IMG/VR virus record: IMGVR_UViG_3300042471_000310
Span: 1-49,511 of that record
Reading direction: 5' to 3' (one strand)
Source: a virus
DNA: 49,511 bases
Positions 35,709-43,095 of the stretch are shown piece by piece. The translations under genes were made by a program, and so were the position numbers. The notes beneath the pieces are model-generated. The model was given only the letters and a program-made list of their open reading frames with translations, did no database searches and was not told the origin of the DNA. The stretch's first letter is position 1. The number at the start of each line of letters is the position of its first letter.

Positions 35709-35712
35709 GGCG

Positions 35713-35874
35713 TTATCCTTCTTCGTACGCTGTAGCGTCCTGCAGTATTCGGTAAATTTCATCGACCCGTTGTTTTGGGATCTTGAGTTTTGTTTCTATT
35801 TCAGTGGTAGTGTAGCCATTAAGCAACAGATCGCAGACCTGCATAACTTCTACACTTTCAGTGAAGTGACCCAT
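35713..35874 (-). CDS. Small HTH protein
   Basis: 53 residues from ATG 35874 (MGHFTESVEVMQVCDLL), four bases after the upstream stop. LLLNGYTTTEIETKLKIPKQRVDEIYRIL is a clear helix-turn-helix of the sigma-region-4/RNAP-sigma-like type. Could be a transcription regulator of the early cluster. No ribosome site seen, so it probably depends on coupling; its own last codons (GAAGAAGGA) form the ribosome site of the polymerase. Confidence 0.65.
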   Translation of the reverse strand: MGHFTESVEVMQVCDLLLNGYTTTEIETKLKIPKQRVDEIYRILQDATAYEEG

Positions 35875-35878
35875 CGTG

Positions 35879-36097
35879 TTAACGATAGGCTTCAAGGACG
35901 GCGAGTACCGCATTTGCACGCTTCTGTGCTCGTATGCGAGATTTCGCATACAAAGAGTCAGTCATTATAGTGGCAATTTCTTTAAGCCCTTTGTCTTCGG
36001 ACAAAGTGCCAAGTGCAATGGCCAGGCTAGTAAGGTTGATTTTATTAGCCGTAGATACGGCTCGGGGAAAAATGAGTTCTTTCGTGACTCGAGGCAT
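35879..36097 (-). CDS. Hypothetical protein
   Basis: 72 residues, AGGAG seven bases upstream of the ATG. Helical and basic toward the C-terminus (YAKSRIRAQKRANAVLAVLEAYR). It begins the polymerase transcript segment after the VWA operon. No family recognised. Confidence 0.62.
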   Translation of the reverse strand: MPRVTKELIFPRAVSTANKINLTSLAIALGTLSEDKGLKEIATIMTDSLYAKSRIRAQKRANAVLAVLEAYR

Positions 36098-36145
36098 AAA
36101 GGTCTCCTACCTTTGCGTTGAGGATAGTTAGTAACTGAGTTTGTA

Positions 36146-37264
36146 TCAAGAGGGTAAATATACAGTAGTACCGAATGGCGCTTGTGAGTGTCGCGTTGTA
36201 GCTACCCAAAGCGTCGGTGCAATGCAGTTACGTTCGGCTTCGTCGAAGTCGCTGGACTCCAAATCTGTGAGATACACAATTGCCTGGACATCCGGATGGT
36301 GCTCTTTAATGTAAGCAAATGCCGGGGCAAATGCTGTACCACCACGGCCTTTGAATGTACGTTTGTTGTCCGTGATCCGTTGTCCACGGTCAAACACATG
36401 CACGTCCTGAACGTTAGCGTCGCACTGTATAAATACAACCGACTCAGGTCGGACTTGGGCAAGCACTGCGTCTAGTTCGCTAAAGAACTGGATGCCTTGC
36501 TCGTCGGAAATAGATCCGCTGGAGTCAGCGACGATTGCAACTTTACCGCAGGCTTCTTCGTACATTGACGGAAGATATTCGTCTTCCGAAATGTAAGCAC
36601 GATTTGGTTTACGCCAGGTAAAGTCGTCGTTGGTAAGATCGGTAAAGAATGGCCAGAGAATGGTACGCCAGTCGACCTTCGGGTCAAGAATATCGGTCAG
36701 CGCAAGCTCTAAATGGCCTGGCATCTTTCCGCGTGATTTGGCTACCGAGAGTGCTTCACCAACAGCGATTTGCCATTGGGATTCCATCTCGGCAGCAGAA
36801 CCAGACTCTATGCTGCCGCTGTTTGCGTCAAGAACAATACCCCAGGCGCACGGCTTGTGCTTCTTGGGTTCTTGTTGAAGTTTGCTGTAGATGGCTTCTG
36901 CAGACATGTCTTTATAAGCCGGATCTACTAAGCCGCCTTTAGGCAGAATAAAACCCGCGTCCACAAGGTGGTTGTTTATAGCGTAATCGCAAGCAACATT
37001 CCACAAGCTGTGGTCGCGGGCTTGTCTGCGGGTTTGATGGTTAAAGACGCAATGCATAACTTCGTGAGCAATTAACCCACGAAGCTGCATTGGATCTAGT
37101 TTCCGTATGAAATCAGAGTTGTAGAAAAAACTTGTGCCGTCAGTGGCTGCCGTCTTTACGTCCTCTTTCTCAACGGGGCGTAGTCTCAAGGCCAGCGTTC
37201 CGAAAAACGGCTGTTCCATGAGCAGTTGCGATCGCGCCTTAATAAGTGCGCTTTCAGCAGACAT
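36146..37264 (-). CDS. Metallopeptidase-like (DUF2201) plus VWA-domain protein
   Basis: 372 residues, AGGAGG six bases upstream. N-terminal zincin-like domain with HEVMH (67-71) followed by HQTRRQARDHSLWNVACDYAINNHL, diagnostic of DUF2201-type putative metallopeptidases. C-terminal von Willebrand A-like domain with MIDAS motif VADSSGSIS (about 243-251) and a TDLESS element. Paired with a MoxR-type AAA ATPase encoded two genes upstream. Such pairs act like chaperones that remodel protein complexes or insert metals; N4-like phages also carry an AAA/VWA pair. Phage role unknown. Confidence 0.85.
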   Translation of the reverse strand: MSAESALIKARSQLLMEQPFFGTLALRLRPVEKEDVKTAATDGTSFFYNSDFIRKLDPMQLRGLIAHEVMHCVFNHQTRRQARDHSLWNVACDYAINNHLVDAGFILPKGGLVDPAYKDMSAEAIYSKLQQEPKKHKPCAWGIVLDANSGSIESGSAAEMESQWQIAVGEALSVAKSRGKMPGHLELALTDILDPKVDWRTILWPFFTDLTNDDFTWRKPNRAYISEDEYLPSMYEEACGKVAIVADSSGSISDEQGIQFFSELDAVLAQVRPESVVFIQCDANVQDVHVFDRGQRITDNKRTFKGRGGTAFAPAFAYIKEHHPDVQAIVYLTDLESSDFDEAERNCIAPTLWVATTRHSQAPFGTTVYLPS

Positions 37265-37265
37265 G

Positions 37266-37958
37266 TTAGCCTCCTACTAGTTTTGCGGTAAGTACTACTT
37301 CATTTACAAATGAGTCGTCGAATTGAACTTCTTCTCGGATCTGTTTGGCACGCTCGACACGAGTGACTTTGGTGTACATGCGTGTCTTGTGTTCGTGTCC
37401 AACAAACGATTCGCCTGCTGGCCAGGTGGTAAGCAATTGCTTAACCGTCGTGCAAGCGTCCAAAAGATCTTTGATTTTCTTGGAATAGTCATGTTGCTCA
37501 GCATAGTGATCAACAATGTCTTTAGAAAGTTGCTGCAAAGGGCCAGCAAGATCTGCACGCGTCTGCGCACTGAAGTCCTCAAAGCAGAAATCTGCTGTGC
37601 CCCAGGACGAGCCTCGGAAAAGCTTGATCTGGGGTACCATCTCAATCTGAATAGTCTTGTTAGTACCGTCTGGGAAAGACGTAGTACCGAAGTTGGTTTT
37701 AGAAGACAGATTGATAACAGCGTCAGTGGTCTGAGCTACGTTGTTAGGCACTCCGCCAAGCGAAGTGAATGTGTAACGGTTACGTGTTTCGTACATGTCT
37801 TTTAGAACCTTGTACGCTTCGGATCCCATGATGCCGTCGCGGATTCGGTCAGAAAGCCAAGTGGTAGGCTTGGGCATAGGTTTAGCAACCTTGAAAGCTT
37901 CCATAGCGTTACGGTGAATATCGCTACGGATTTCGTTGGTTAATCGTACAGAAGCCAT
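37266..37958 (-). CDS. Conserved protein between AAA ATPase and VWA genes
   Basis: 230 residues, AAGGAG eight bases upstream. Starts RLTNEIRSDIHRNAMEAF; C-terminal helical part includes LLDACTTVKQLLTTWPAGESFVG. The ends weakly resemble the Nmad5 family (predicted nucleotide-modification associated), but I would not assign that function. One base separates it from the VWA gene and ten from the ATPase gene, so it is probably the third subunit or substrate adaptor of that system. Confidence 0.65.
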   Translation of the reverse strand: MASVRLTNEIRSDIHRNAMEAFKVAKPMPKPTTWLSDRIRDGIMGSEAYKVLKDMYETRNRYTFTSLGGVPNNVAQTTDAVINLSSKTNFGTTSFPDGTNKTIQIEMVPQIKLFRGSSWGTADFCFEDFSAQTRADLAGPLQQLSKDIVDHYAEQHDYSKKIKDLLDACTTVKQLLTTWPAGESFVGHEHKTRMYTKVTRVERAKQIREEVQFDDSFVNEVVLTAKLVGG

Positions 37959-37968
37959 GTGGTTCTCC

Positions 37969-38967
37969 TTAGATGACTACTTCTACGTTAGCGGTGGTCC
38001 AGTCCTTGAATGCCTTTTCGTTAATCAAAGTACGTTCTTTAGCCAAGCAGTCGCGGACAAGAACTACTTGGAACTCGCGTGGCAAGCGTCTGTTGTAACG
38101 CATGATCGCGTCGAAGTTCAGCTGGTCTACGCGTGATGCCAGCGCACCGGCAATTGCGTACAGAGCTGATGGGTCGCTCGGAACGTGGCTGGTTGACGGG
38201 TTCTTGATGAGGTCTTCGATGTCAGGCAAATCCTTGTGGATTGCTTTGTGAGCCAAGTACTCGCCAGCCGGGCCGTCGCCGACAAGCGATGCAACGCCGT
38301 AGAACATGTCGTTCATATGCGGCAACTTGCGGCTGACCATCTCCCAGGTACGGGGCGACGGGAACGCGTAGTCGTTGGCGTCCAAGCTGTGAAGCAGACT
38401 CGGACGGTAACGAAGGAACGAGATGATGCTGTCGTCGATCTTGTTACGAAGCGCCCAGGCTACCCAGTCGTCGATGTTTGCCTCGAGCGTGTAGTGCGCG
38501 AAGCGGTTTTTAACAGGCGTTGGCATCTCGTGCACAGCAGCACGATCTTGCGAACGGTTGCCTGCGCCAACGATGATGGTGTTTTCTGGGAGGACGTAAG
38601 TGCCGATCTTGCGATCGAGTGTCAACTGCAGCAACGCGTTCTGCGTAGCTTTAGGTGCATTGGGCAACTCGTCGATGAGCAGCACGACAGTGCCCTGATA
38701 GTTGGTATCTGGGTAATCCTCAGGTACGCCGTAACGAGTTCGGTACGAGCCGTCGGCTTGCTCAACTACTTTGAGACCGCCGCGAACGTCGACGGGATCG
38801 AACAAGTTGGCACGAAGTTCGAAGACCTTGGCGTATAGGTCGTTGGAAAATTGATAAACAATCTGAGATTTACCGAGGCCTGGCGGGCCCCAGATCATGC
38901 TTGGCACGCGGGCCAAGGCGTTGGCTTTTAGTTCGGACTTGAGTTGTGATGGGCGAATAGTGCGCAT
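37969..38967 (-). CDS. MoxR-type AAA+ ATPase
   Basis: 332 residues, AAGGAG seven bases upstream. Walker A GPPGLGKS (27-34), Walker B VVLLIDELPNAP (about 92-103), sensor 1 TIIVGAGNR, and an arginine-finger region TPVKNRFAHYTLE. Best fit is the MoxR/RavA group of AAA+ chaperones, which partner with VWA proteins. First gene of a three-gene operon, behind a structured leader RNA (39000-39089). Confidence 0.92.
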   Translation of the reverse strand: MRTIRPSQLKSELKANALARVPSMIWGPPGLGKSQIVYQFSNDLYAKVFELRANLFDPVDVRGGLKVVEQADGSYRTRYGVPEDYPDTNYQGTVVLLIDELPNAPKATQNALLQLTLDRKIGTYVLPENTIIVGAGNRSQDRAAVHEMPTPVKNRFAHYTLEANIDDWVAWALRNKIDDSIISFLRYRPSLLHSLDANDYAFPSPRTWEMVSRKLPHMNDMFYGVASLVGDGPAGEYLAHKAIHKDLPDIEDLIKNPSTSHVPSDPSALYAIAGALASRVDQLNFDAIMRYNRRLPREFQVVLVRDCLAKERTLINEKAFKDWTTANVEVVI

Positions 38968-38999
38968 TGTTTACTCCTTAAGTAATGCGATAGGTCTAA

Positions 39000-39089
39000 C
39001 CTCTGACCAGTTACAGACAACGACTCTTGGCTTGCACTGGTCACCAAGAGCTGGGTTCAAGGGGGTTGAAGTCTGTAACCGGCCAGAGG
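39000..39089 (-). ncRNA. Three-way-junction leader RNA of the AAA ATPase operon
   Basis: Arms 39000-39018 and 39071-39089 pair over 19 positions. Read as minus-strand RNA the two non-Watson-Crick positions are G-U wobbles; read as plus-strand RNA they are A-C mismatches, so the minus strand is the functional one. Inside are TTCAA-CCCCC-TTGAA (39056-39070) and CTCTTGG/CCAAGAG (39024-39030/39044-39050, 13-nt loop). It ends 33 nt before the ATPase ATG. No T run follows, so it is not a plain terminator. Class unknown. Confidence 0.65.
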
Positions 39090-39100
39090 CCAGATGTTAG

Positions 39101-39406
39101 TTAACGGTTTTTAGTTTTAATGACAGTGACCCAAGCTAGCTTTCGATATGGAAAGCGCTTGGTCTTGATCCACTTGAGTTCTTCTTGTGGCACGTTGCGT
39201 TTAGCCCACCACAGGAATATAGATATAAGGGCACCGGCCCAGAGGCCAGCCATCATACCGGCGAAAGTACCGGCAAAGATCCAGATAAAGAAGAACGTAA
39301 GTACTACGTCCAGGAAGATGTCGTACTTTGCGATACGTCGTAGGTTAAGTTTGAGTAGCAAGAAGATCATTGCTAAGGCTGCAAGTAAGCCGGATAAAAA
39401 GAACAT
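39101..39406 (-). CDS. Small membrane protein with about three TM segments
   Basis: 101 residues, CGGAG upstream. Hydrophobic segments at about 2-18, 29-48 and 50-68 (IFAGTFAGMMAGLWAGALISIFLWW), then a basic cytoplasmic-type tail. No family recognised; an early inner-membrane protein that might affect the host envelope or superinfection. Confidence 0.68.
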   Translation of the reverse strand: MFFLSGLLAALAMIFLLLKLNLRRIAKYDIFLDVVLTFFFIWIFAGTFAGMMAGLWAGALISIFLWWAKRNVPQEELKWIKTKRFPYRKLAWVTVIKTKNR

Positions 39407-39419
39407 TGTTAGTGCTCCG

Positions 39420-39605
39420 TTATTCGTCGTCAGTTTCTATTGGATCGATGCTGATGCTTAAGCAGTAGGGGCAAGCGTCGTATTCAATAGGCTCGAAATA
39501 AATGCCGTCGCCTATGTAATGCACGTCGCTGCCTTCAGATACGCAGGCTGTTTCTGATTCGTCGAAATTTATGCCACACGATTGGCATGCATATTGACTT
39601 GCCAT
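39420..39605 (-). CDS. Small zinc-ribbon-like protein
   Basis: 61 residues. CQSCGINF near the N-terminus and CPYC near the C-terminus form a two-knuckle zinc ribbon, with an acidic linker and acidic tail. Start has AGGA close by and lies inside the upstream gene's 3' end. Function unknown. Confidence 0.65.
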   Translation of the reverse strand: MASQYACQSCGINFDESETACVSEGSDVHYIGDGIYFEPIEYDACPYCLSISIDPIETDDE

Positions 39606-39916
39606 AATCCTACCCAGTGTTGTTTGTGTTCGTCTGATGTGTATTCTGGAAATTTGTGTTTGTTGGTTTTTACGTATTCGTGTGCTTCGTATACTACGTT
39701 AGAGTTTTTTCTAGAGAAAAGAATAGTGTCTGTATGGAAAGAGTTACGCAGTTTGCTGGTAATTCGTGGTTTATCTACAGGTAAAAGCAAAAAGTCTTGT
39801 ACGACTTCATAGTTTACGTATTCCACTCCGTTGAAGGCTGCTAGGAGTAGCACACTGTTATACATGTCGTAGTCGATTAATATTTTCCCTGGTGGTATTA
39901 CGTTTGGTTTTTTCAT
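39569..39916 (-). CDS. Hypothetical early protein
   Basis: 115 residues (MKKPNVIPPGKILIDYDMYN...). Mixed alpha/beta, no TM, no metal motif, aromatic-rich near the C-terminus (HKQHWVGLWQVNMHAN). Overlaps the zinc-ribbon gene by 37 nt. No family recognised. Confidence 0.6.
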   Translation of the reverse strand: MKKPNVIPPGKILIDYDMYNSVLLLAAFNGVEYVNYEVVQDFLLLPVDKPRITSKLRNSFHTDTILFSRKNSNVVYEAHEYVKTNKHKFPEYTSDEHKQHWVGLWQVNMHANRVA

Positions 39917-39921
39917 GGTAG

Positions 39922-40038
39922 TTACCAGTAATCACGGCCGCTGCGTTTGCATGCCCAGTTGGGCGGCGGCACATGACGCCAGTCATAGTCTTTAATAGAG
40001 TTGATTCTTTTAATAAAAGCGCGGAGTGCTTTCAGCAT
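39922..40038 (-). CDS. Very small basic protein
   Basis: 38 residues: MLKALRAFIKRINSIKDYDW, then a Pro-rich stretch and a CKRSGRDYW end. It starts three bases after the upstream stop and ends six bases before the next start. Compact packing and non-random composition suggest it is real, but no strong ribosome site is seen. Confidence 0.45.
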   Translation of the reverse strand: MLKALRAFIKRINSIKDYDWRHVPPPNWACKRSGRDYW

Positions 40039-40040
40039 AG

Positions 40041-40298
40041 TTAGAACTCAATGTCTTCGTCGTCGAACGCTGACACTGGAAAGTCACTAACATGCAGCAT
40101 GGGAAGCTGGGCGGCACGCATGATATCTAGTACAAATGTGTTTACTTGTTCGATGTTGTCGAACGTGTGCATTGGGTAGTTGAACTTGAATAGTTTTCCC
40201 TGTTCGTCGTAAGTAACTACGCACAATGCTATGAACGGGTCTTCTTCATAAAGTGGAGACTGGGACTCAAATACGATGAATCGATATTCTTGTTTCAT
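40041..40298 (-). CDS. Small acidic protein, paralogue of its upstream neighbour
   Basis: 85 residues ending FDDEDIEF. YRFIVFES, VVTYDEQGK, DNIEQVNTFVLDIMRAAQLPML align in order with RIIVQHN, EVYYEDDGT, DNLEELQSLVNRLQTALSHPVL of the neighbour at 40303, so the two are probably tandem duplicates. Function unknown. Confidence 0.62.
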   Translation of the reverse strand: MKQEYRFIVFESQSPLYEEDPFIALCVVTYDEQGKLFKFNYPMHTFDNIEQVNTFVLDIMRAAQLPMLHVSDFPVSAFDDEDIEF

Positions 40299-40302
40299 GT
40301 GA

Positions 40303-40530
40303 TTAGTCCTCTTTGAAAATGGAGTTGTCTAGTACTGGATGGCTTAATGCTGTTTGTAGTCGGTTAACCAGAGACTGGAGTTCTTCTAGGTTGTCACCGC
40401 ACATAAACGGATCGCTGTAGCTTGTGGGAGTACCGTCGTCTTCGTAGTACACCTCTTTAAAGTGGTAGGTTGTTTCTACTCCTCCGAGGTATTCGTTGTG
40501 CTGTACTATTATTCTGTGGTTCCAATGCAT
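40303..40530 (-). CDS. Conserved small phage protein
   Basis: 75 residues, AAAGG upstream. WNHRIIVQHN...FKEVYYEDDGTPTSYSDP is a pattern I recognise from small early proteins of many phages, with a LEELQSLVNRLQTAL helix at the C-terminus. No known function. Confidence 0.7.
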   Translation of the reverse strand: MHWNHRIIVQHNEYLGGVETTYHFKEVYYEDDGTPTSYSDPFMCGDNLEELQSLVNRLQTALSHPVLDNSIFKED

Positions 40531-40536
40531 ACAGTT

Positions 40537-40797
40537 TTACCTTTTGTGATCTATGCATCCAAAGTCTTCACGGGTGTAAAGACATGCGCTGTAGTCGCTT
40601 GCGTCCTGGACGAACGCTCGTTTGTGCGCAAACTTCGGGTTGATTTCTCGAGTGAACGGCTCTTCTTCTAGCCATTCGCTAGCGTCCCACCACATCATCA
40701 CCATGTTGCAGTTGCCCATGCGAGATGTGAACGTGGCTTGGTCGGTGACTTTATGTTTCCATCGACGCCAGTGTTTGCAGGTGCTGCAGGTGTTCAT
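40537..40797 (-). CDS. Small Cys-rich protein
   Basis: 86 residues. N-terminal CSTCKHW...GNCNM and C-terminal QDASDYSACLYTREDFGCI give five cysteines in a spacing common to small phage proteins that probably bind zinc. Stop and start lie within a few bases of both neighbours. Function unknown. Confidence 0.72.
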   Translation of the reverse strand: MNTCSTCKHWRRWKHKVTDQATFTSRMGNCNMVMMWWDASEWLEEEPFTREINPKFAHKRAFVQDASDYSACLYTREDFGCIDHKR

Positions 40798-40799
40798 GA

Positions 40800-41057
40800 T
40801 TAGTTAGCTTTGGGCGGGGTGAGTTCAGTCGTGCGTCGGGCGCATGACTTAATGAACTCAGACATGCTGTCGATCTGCAGGTCAATTTCTTCTAGCGGGA
40901 TCTTTTTTTCTGTAGATACGTGAAGCGCACCGAATACAAAGCCGAGAGTTCCGGCTACGGTGCTAATGAAGTCAAACAAGTTGTCGCTGTCGATGCCCTG
41001 CGCAACGAGGTCATCGAGCGCGGTCTTCATGATTTGTTTTGTATTGAGAGATGTCAT
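40800..41057 (-). CDS. Hypothetical early protein
   Basis: 85 residues, AAGGA upstream. Helical with a hydrophobic central segment (DFISTVAGTLGFVFGALHV) that is borderline for a membrane segment, then an amphipathic helix. It is the first gene after the terminator at 41086-41120. Confidence 0.58.
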   Translation of the reverse strand: MTSLNTKQIMKTALDDLVAQGIDSDNLFDFISTVAGTLGFVFGALHVSTEKKIPLEEIDLQIDSMSEFIKSCARRTTELTPPKAN

Positions 41058-41085
41058 TGTGTGGTTGTCCTTTTGCGTTGGGAAT

Positions 41086-41120
41086 AAAAAAGCCCGCTTG
41101 ACCTGCTGGCCAAACGGGCT
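41086..41120 (-). terminator. Rho-independent terminator, leftward
   Basis: AGCCCG (41091-41096) pairs with CGGGCT (41115-41120), extended inside by TTG-ACC/GG-CAA with a small loop. On the minus strand the hairpin is followed by TTTTTATT. It ends transcription coming from the structured region on its right. Confidence 0.87.
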
Positions 41121-41132
41121 GTGGTAATAGGT

Positions 41133-41329
41133 GGAAGTCAGGGCTGGATAGAGGGTTAGCCTTCTCCAAGCGTCCGGTGGAGGCCATACATTACTGCTGG
41201 CCAGGCCCTAAACTTCCGGTTCGATAATTATGGCACGCTATCAATCTGGCGGCCAGAGGTTGATCCCTCCCCGCCGAGGTATCAACGACGGGGAGGGACC
41301 GTGGTCGTTTTGGTCAAGGGTGACGACCA
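41133..41329 (-). ncRNA. Highly structured region, candidate leftward small RNA
   Basis: No gene lies here. GGAAGT/ACTTCC (41133-41138/41212-41217) and AGGGC/GCCCT (41140-41144/41205-41209) form an outer stem enclosing CTCCA/TGGAG (41164-41168/41178-41182) and a GCCA/TGGC hairpin. To the right are CCCTCCCCG/CGGGGAGGG (41265-41273/41289-41297), a competing GTTGAT/ATCAAC (41259-41264/41281-41286), and TGGTCGT/ACGACCA (41302-41308/41323-41329). The intrinsic terminator follows about 12 nt after the outer stem, as expected of a discrete RNA. No promoter identified. Confidence 0.5.
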
Positions 41330-41347
41330 ACCTTCTCTAGGGTTTGG

Positions 41348-41992
41348 TTACGCGGCGCGCAGCTGCTTCATAAAGTCAGCAACTTCGTTAGCCTCGGATT
41401 CCTGCTGGAGACGGGCGACGATGTCGTCCATAACCGGCATGGCCTGCGAGAACGAGTTACACACCGTCTCGACATACCAGTTGCCGTCCTCGTCCTTGGC
41501 GCGCTGCTCGAAATGATAGAGCGGAGCGATGTCGGTGAGGTACGCCATCTTGGCGGCGAGCAAAGTGTGCAGGCGGGTGAGCGCCATAAAGTCGCTATCC
41601 ACCAGCTCGGGGATACGCTCGTTAGCAGCGTAGACTCCGACATAGTCACCGACGTCTTGTGAGAAGTCGATGCCGTTGCCGAATTCCTGCTTGTCGTTCG
41701 CTACATACAAGCGGCGAGCGGCCCAGCAGACACCGTTCATGACGGACTGAATGAAGCTGAGCAGACGCTCCGGCTTGAACGGCGGTCCCTCAACCGGGAC
41801 TCCCTGCTCAAGCTCGGCGGTTACTGCAGCCTGACGAGCGCGCTGCAAACGGAAGAATGCAAGAGCAATACGCTCGAGCGGATCGTCCGCTTGCTGAGAC
41901 TCCACGTATTTGGCGATGGAGCCAAGGGTCGTGTTCTTCTCTGACATGTAGCCGATAACGTTGGGGATGAAAGTCTGATCTTTAACGGTCAT
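41348..41992 (-). CDS. Hypothetical early protein
   Basis: 214 residues, overlapping the upstream gene by 11 nt. Almost entirely helical; contains ERIALAFFRLQRARQAA, FGNGIDFSQDVGDYVG and a C-terminal helix VARLQQESEANEVADFMKQLR. No catalytic motif or TM segment. GC-rich codon use compared with neighbours suggests a different history. No family recognised. Confidence 0.65.
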   Translation of the reverse strand: MTVKDQTFIPNVIGYMSEKNTTLGSIAKYVESQQADDPLERIALAFFRLQRARQAAVTAELEQGVPVEGPPFKPERLLSFIQSVMNGVCWAARRLYVANDKQEFGNGIDFSQDVGDYVGVYAANERIPELVDSDFMALTRLHTLLAAKMAYLTDIAPLYHFEQRAKDEDGNWYVETVCNSFSQAMPVMDDIVARLQQESEANEVADFMKQLRAA

Positions 41993-42185
41993 TGTAGTTA
42001 CCTATGGTTGTTAAGTTGTAGTCGGAAAGCAGCTTTGCCAACTGGCTGGCATTGTCTGCATCGTCAAACGCTGTATCGATATCAACGTCTGATGATTCGT
42101 GGTTAGCCAACTGGTTCTCGTGATCAACGAGCCAATCCCAGTGGACAGTGTTTAGATTTAGAACCGTATACGGATTTGAAGCCAT
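41982..42185 (-). CDS. Small acidic hypothetical protein
   Basis: 67 residues, AAGGA upstream. Very acidic middle (DVDIDTAFDDADNA), possibly a DNA-mimic-like or adaptor protein, but nothing specific is recognised. Confidence 0.58.
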   Translation of the reverse strand: MASNPYTVLNLNTVHWDWLVDHENQLANHESSDVDIDTAFDDADNASQLAKLLSDYNLTTIGNYNDR

Positions 42186-42202
42186 GGTTAAGTATCCTTT
42201 GG

Positions 42203-42370
42203 TTACTTGGAGACATCGTCTAAGTCATCTTCAATGTCTAATAACAGGATAGTCATTAGTGCGAGCATTACTTCATCTGGGTGCTCCTTAGCATATTGGA
42301 TTGCTTGTTGTAGTTTGTGAGTGATCCGTTGTGCGTGGTTAGTTGTTAGTGGTAATTGCAACTGTTTCAT
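42203..42370 (-). CDS. Small hypothetical protein
   Basis: 55 residues from ATG 42370 (MKQLQLPLTTNH); the open frame runs 29 codons further but those encode the hairpin element and the end of the previous gene. A hydrophobic stretch (VMLALMTILLLDI) is followed by an acidic end. It is the nearest gene downstream of hairpin element 1. Confidence 0.55.
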   Translation of the reverse strand: MKQLQLPLTTNHAQRITHKLQQAIQYAKEHPDEVMLALMTILLLDIEDDLDDVSK

Positions 42371-42404
42371 ATTGGTACCTGTTAATTGGATCACTGGTTG
42401 CACC

Positions 42405-42432
42405 GACCGCGAGCGCGGAACGCGCGAGCGTT
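42405..42432 (-). promoter_or_regulatory. 28-nt hairpin element, copy 1
   Basis: Plus-strand layout GACCGCGA + GCGCG-GAA-CGCGC + GAGCGTT. Lies 34 nt upstream of the ATG at 42370; its right end touches the stop codon of the previous gene. Flanks and loop equal copies 2 and 3, stem differs. Confidence 0.7.
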
Positions 42433-42644
42433 CAGAACTCCTCGGTTGGAGTCTCAAGTTCGCGCAGCTTTTCTTCGGCCATCATGCGCATGTGCGCCAT
42501 GGAGTAGATGGCATAGGCTGCTTCGTTGGTTAGACGGAGGGTTTCGTACATGGATTTAGAGTCCTGGTCGGGGACAGACTGGAGAGAGCTTAGGGCTTGT
42601 TTTAGCCCTTCAACGGCTACTACGTAGCATTGTTCGTCGTTCAT
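42432..42644 (-). CDS. Small hypothetical protein
   Basis: 70 residues from ATG 42644 (MNDEQCYVVAVEG), in ATGA overlap with the upstream stop. Helical, with EKLRELETPTEEF at the end. No family recognised. Confidence 0.58.
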   Translation of the reverse strand: MNDEQCYVVAVEGLKQALSSLQSVPDQDSKSMYETLRLTNEAAYAIYSMAHMRMMAEEKLRELETPTEEF

Positions 42645-42970
42645 ATGGATGGGTGTCCTGCTCCCCAACGGTGCCAAGAGGCTACGTCAGCAGCCTCAGA
42701 TTCTGTCTGGTAGTAGTCCGAAATACGGTCGTACGGCTCGTACCACCAGCGGTTAGTTACTTCGTCGAAGTTAAACCCGGCACGTCCGACATACCAGCCT
42801 GCGCCTGAACGCAGTGGGATAGGTGGGCTGACGGCAAGCGTGCCGTGGGGGAACGTGTTAGCAAAATCCTTAGTTACTAACATGAAGAACTGGTCAAGGT
42901 TAGCGACTGGGGCATCGTCGCAGTAGATGACCATTGGGTCGAAGAGATCGATTTGCTGTGGCTCGGACAT
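42641..42970 (-). CDS. Hypothetical early protein
   Basis: 109 residues, AGAGG nine bases upstream. Aromatic-rich (RWWYEPYDRISDYYQTE); begins MSEPQQIDLFDP. First gene downstream of hairpin element 2, so probably a first gene of a transcript. Function unknown. Confidence 0.62.
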   Translation of the reverse strand: MSEPQQIDLFDPMVIYCDDAPVANLDQFFMLVTKDFANTFPHGTLAVSPPIPLRSGAGWYVGRAGFNFDEVTNRWWYEPYDRISDYYQTESEAADVASWHRWGAGHPSI

Positions 42971-43015
42971 GGTTGATACCTCTGGTTGTTACATAAATGA
43001 ATCAATAGAACATCT

Positions 43016-43043
43016 GACCGCGAATCGGGAACCGATGAGCGTT
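43016..43043 (-). promoter_or_regulatory. 28-nt hairpin element, copy 2
   Basis: Plus-strand layout GACCGCGA + ATCGG-GAA-CCGAT + GAGCGTT, 45 nt upstream of the ATG at 42970. The space between contains no other gene. Confidence 0.72.
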
Positions 43044-43095
43044 GTCCTGTATAAGTGAACAGTGGTTAGTGGTCAGTTCTAACCGTTAGTTTGAG

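Noticed and set aside
39000-39089. tRNA or tRNA-like gene
   Set aside because: Only two inner hairpins, an outer stem of 19 bp, no anticodon arm geometry and no CCA end.
41133-41217. tRNA suggested by a GGTTCGA sequence at about 41218
   Set aside because: The bases around it cannot form a T arm and no acceptor stem pairs across it.
41301-41516. Plus-strand 71-codon frame
   Set aside because: Half lies opposite the gene at 41348-41992 and half in the structured region; no ribosome site.
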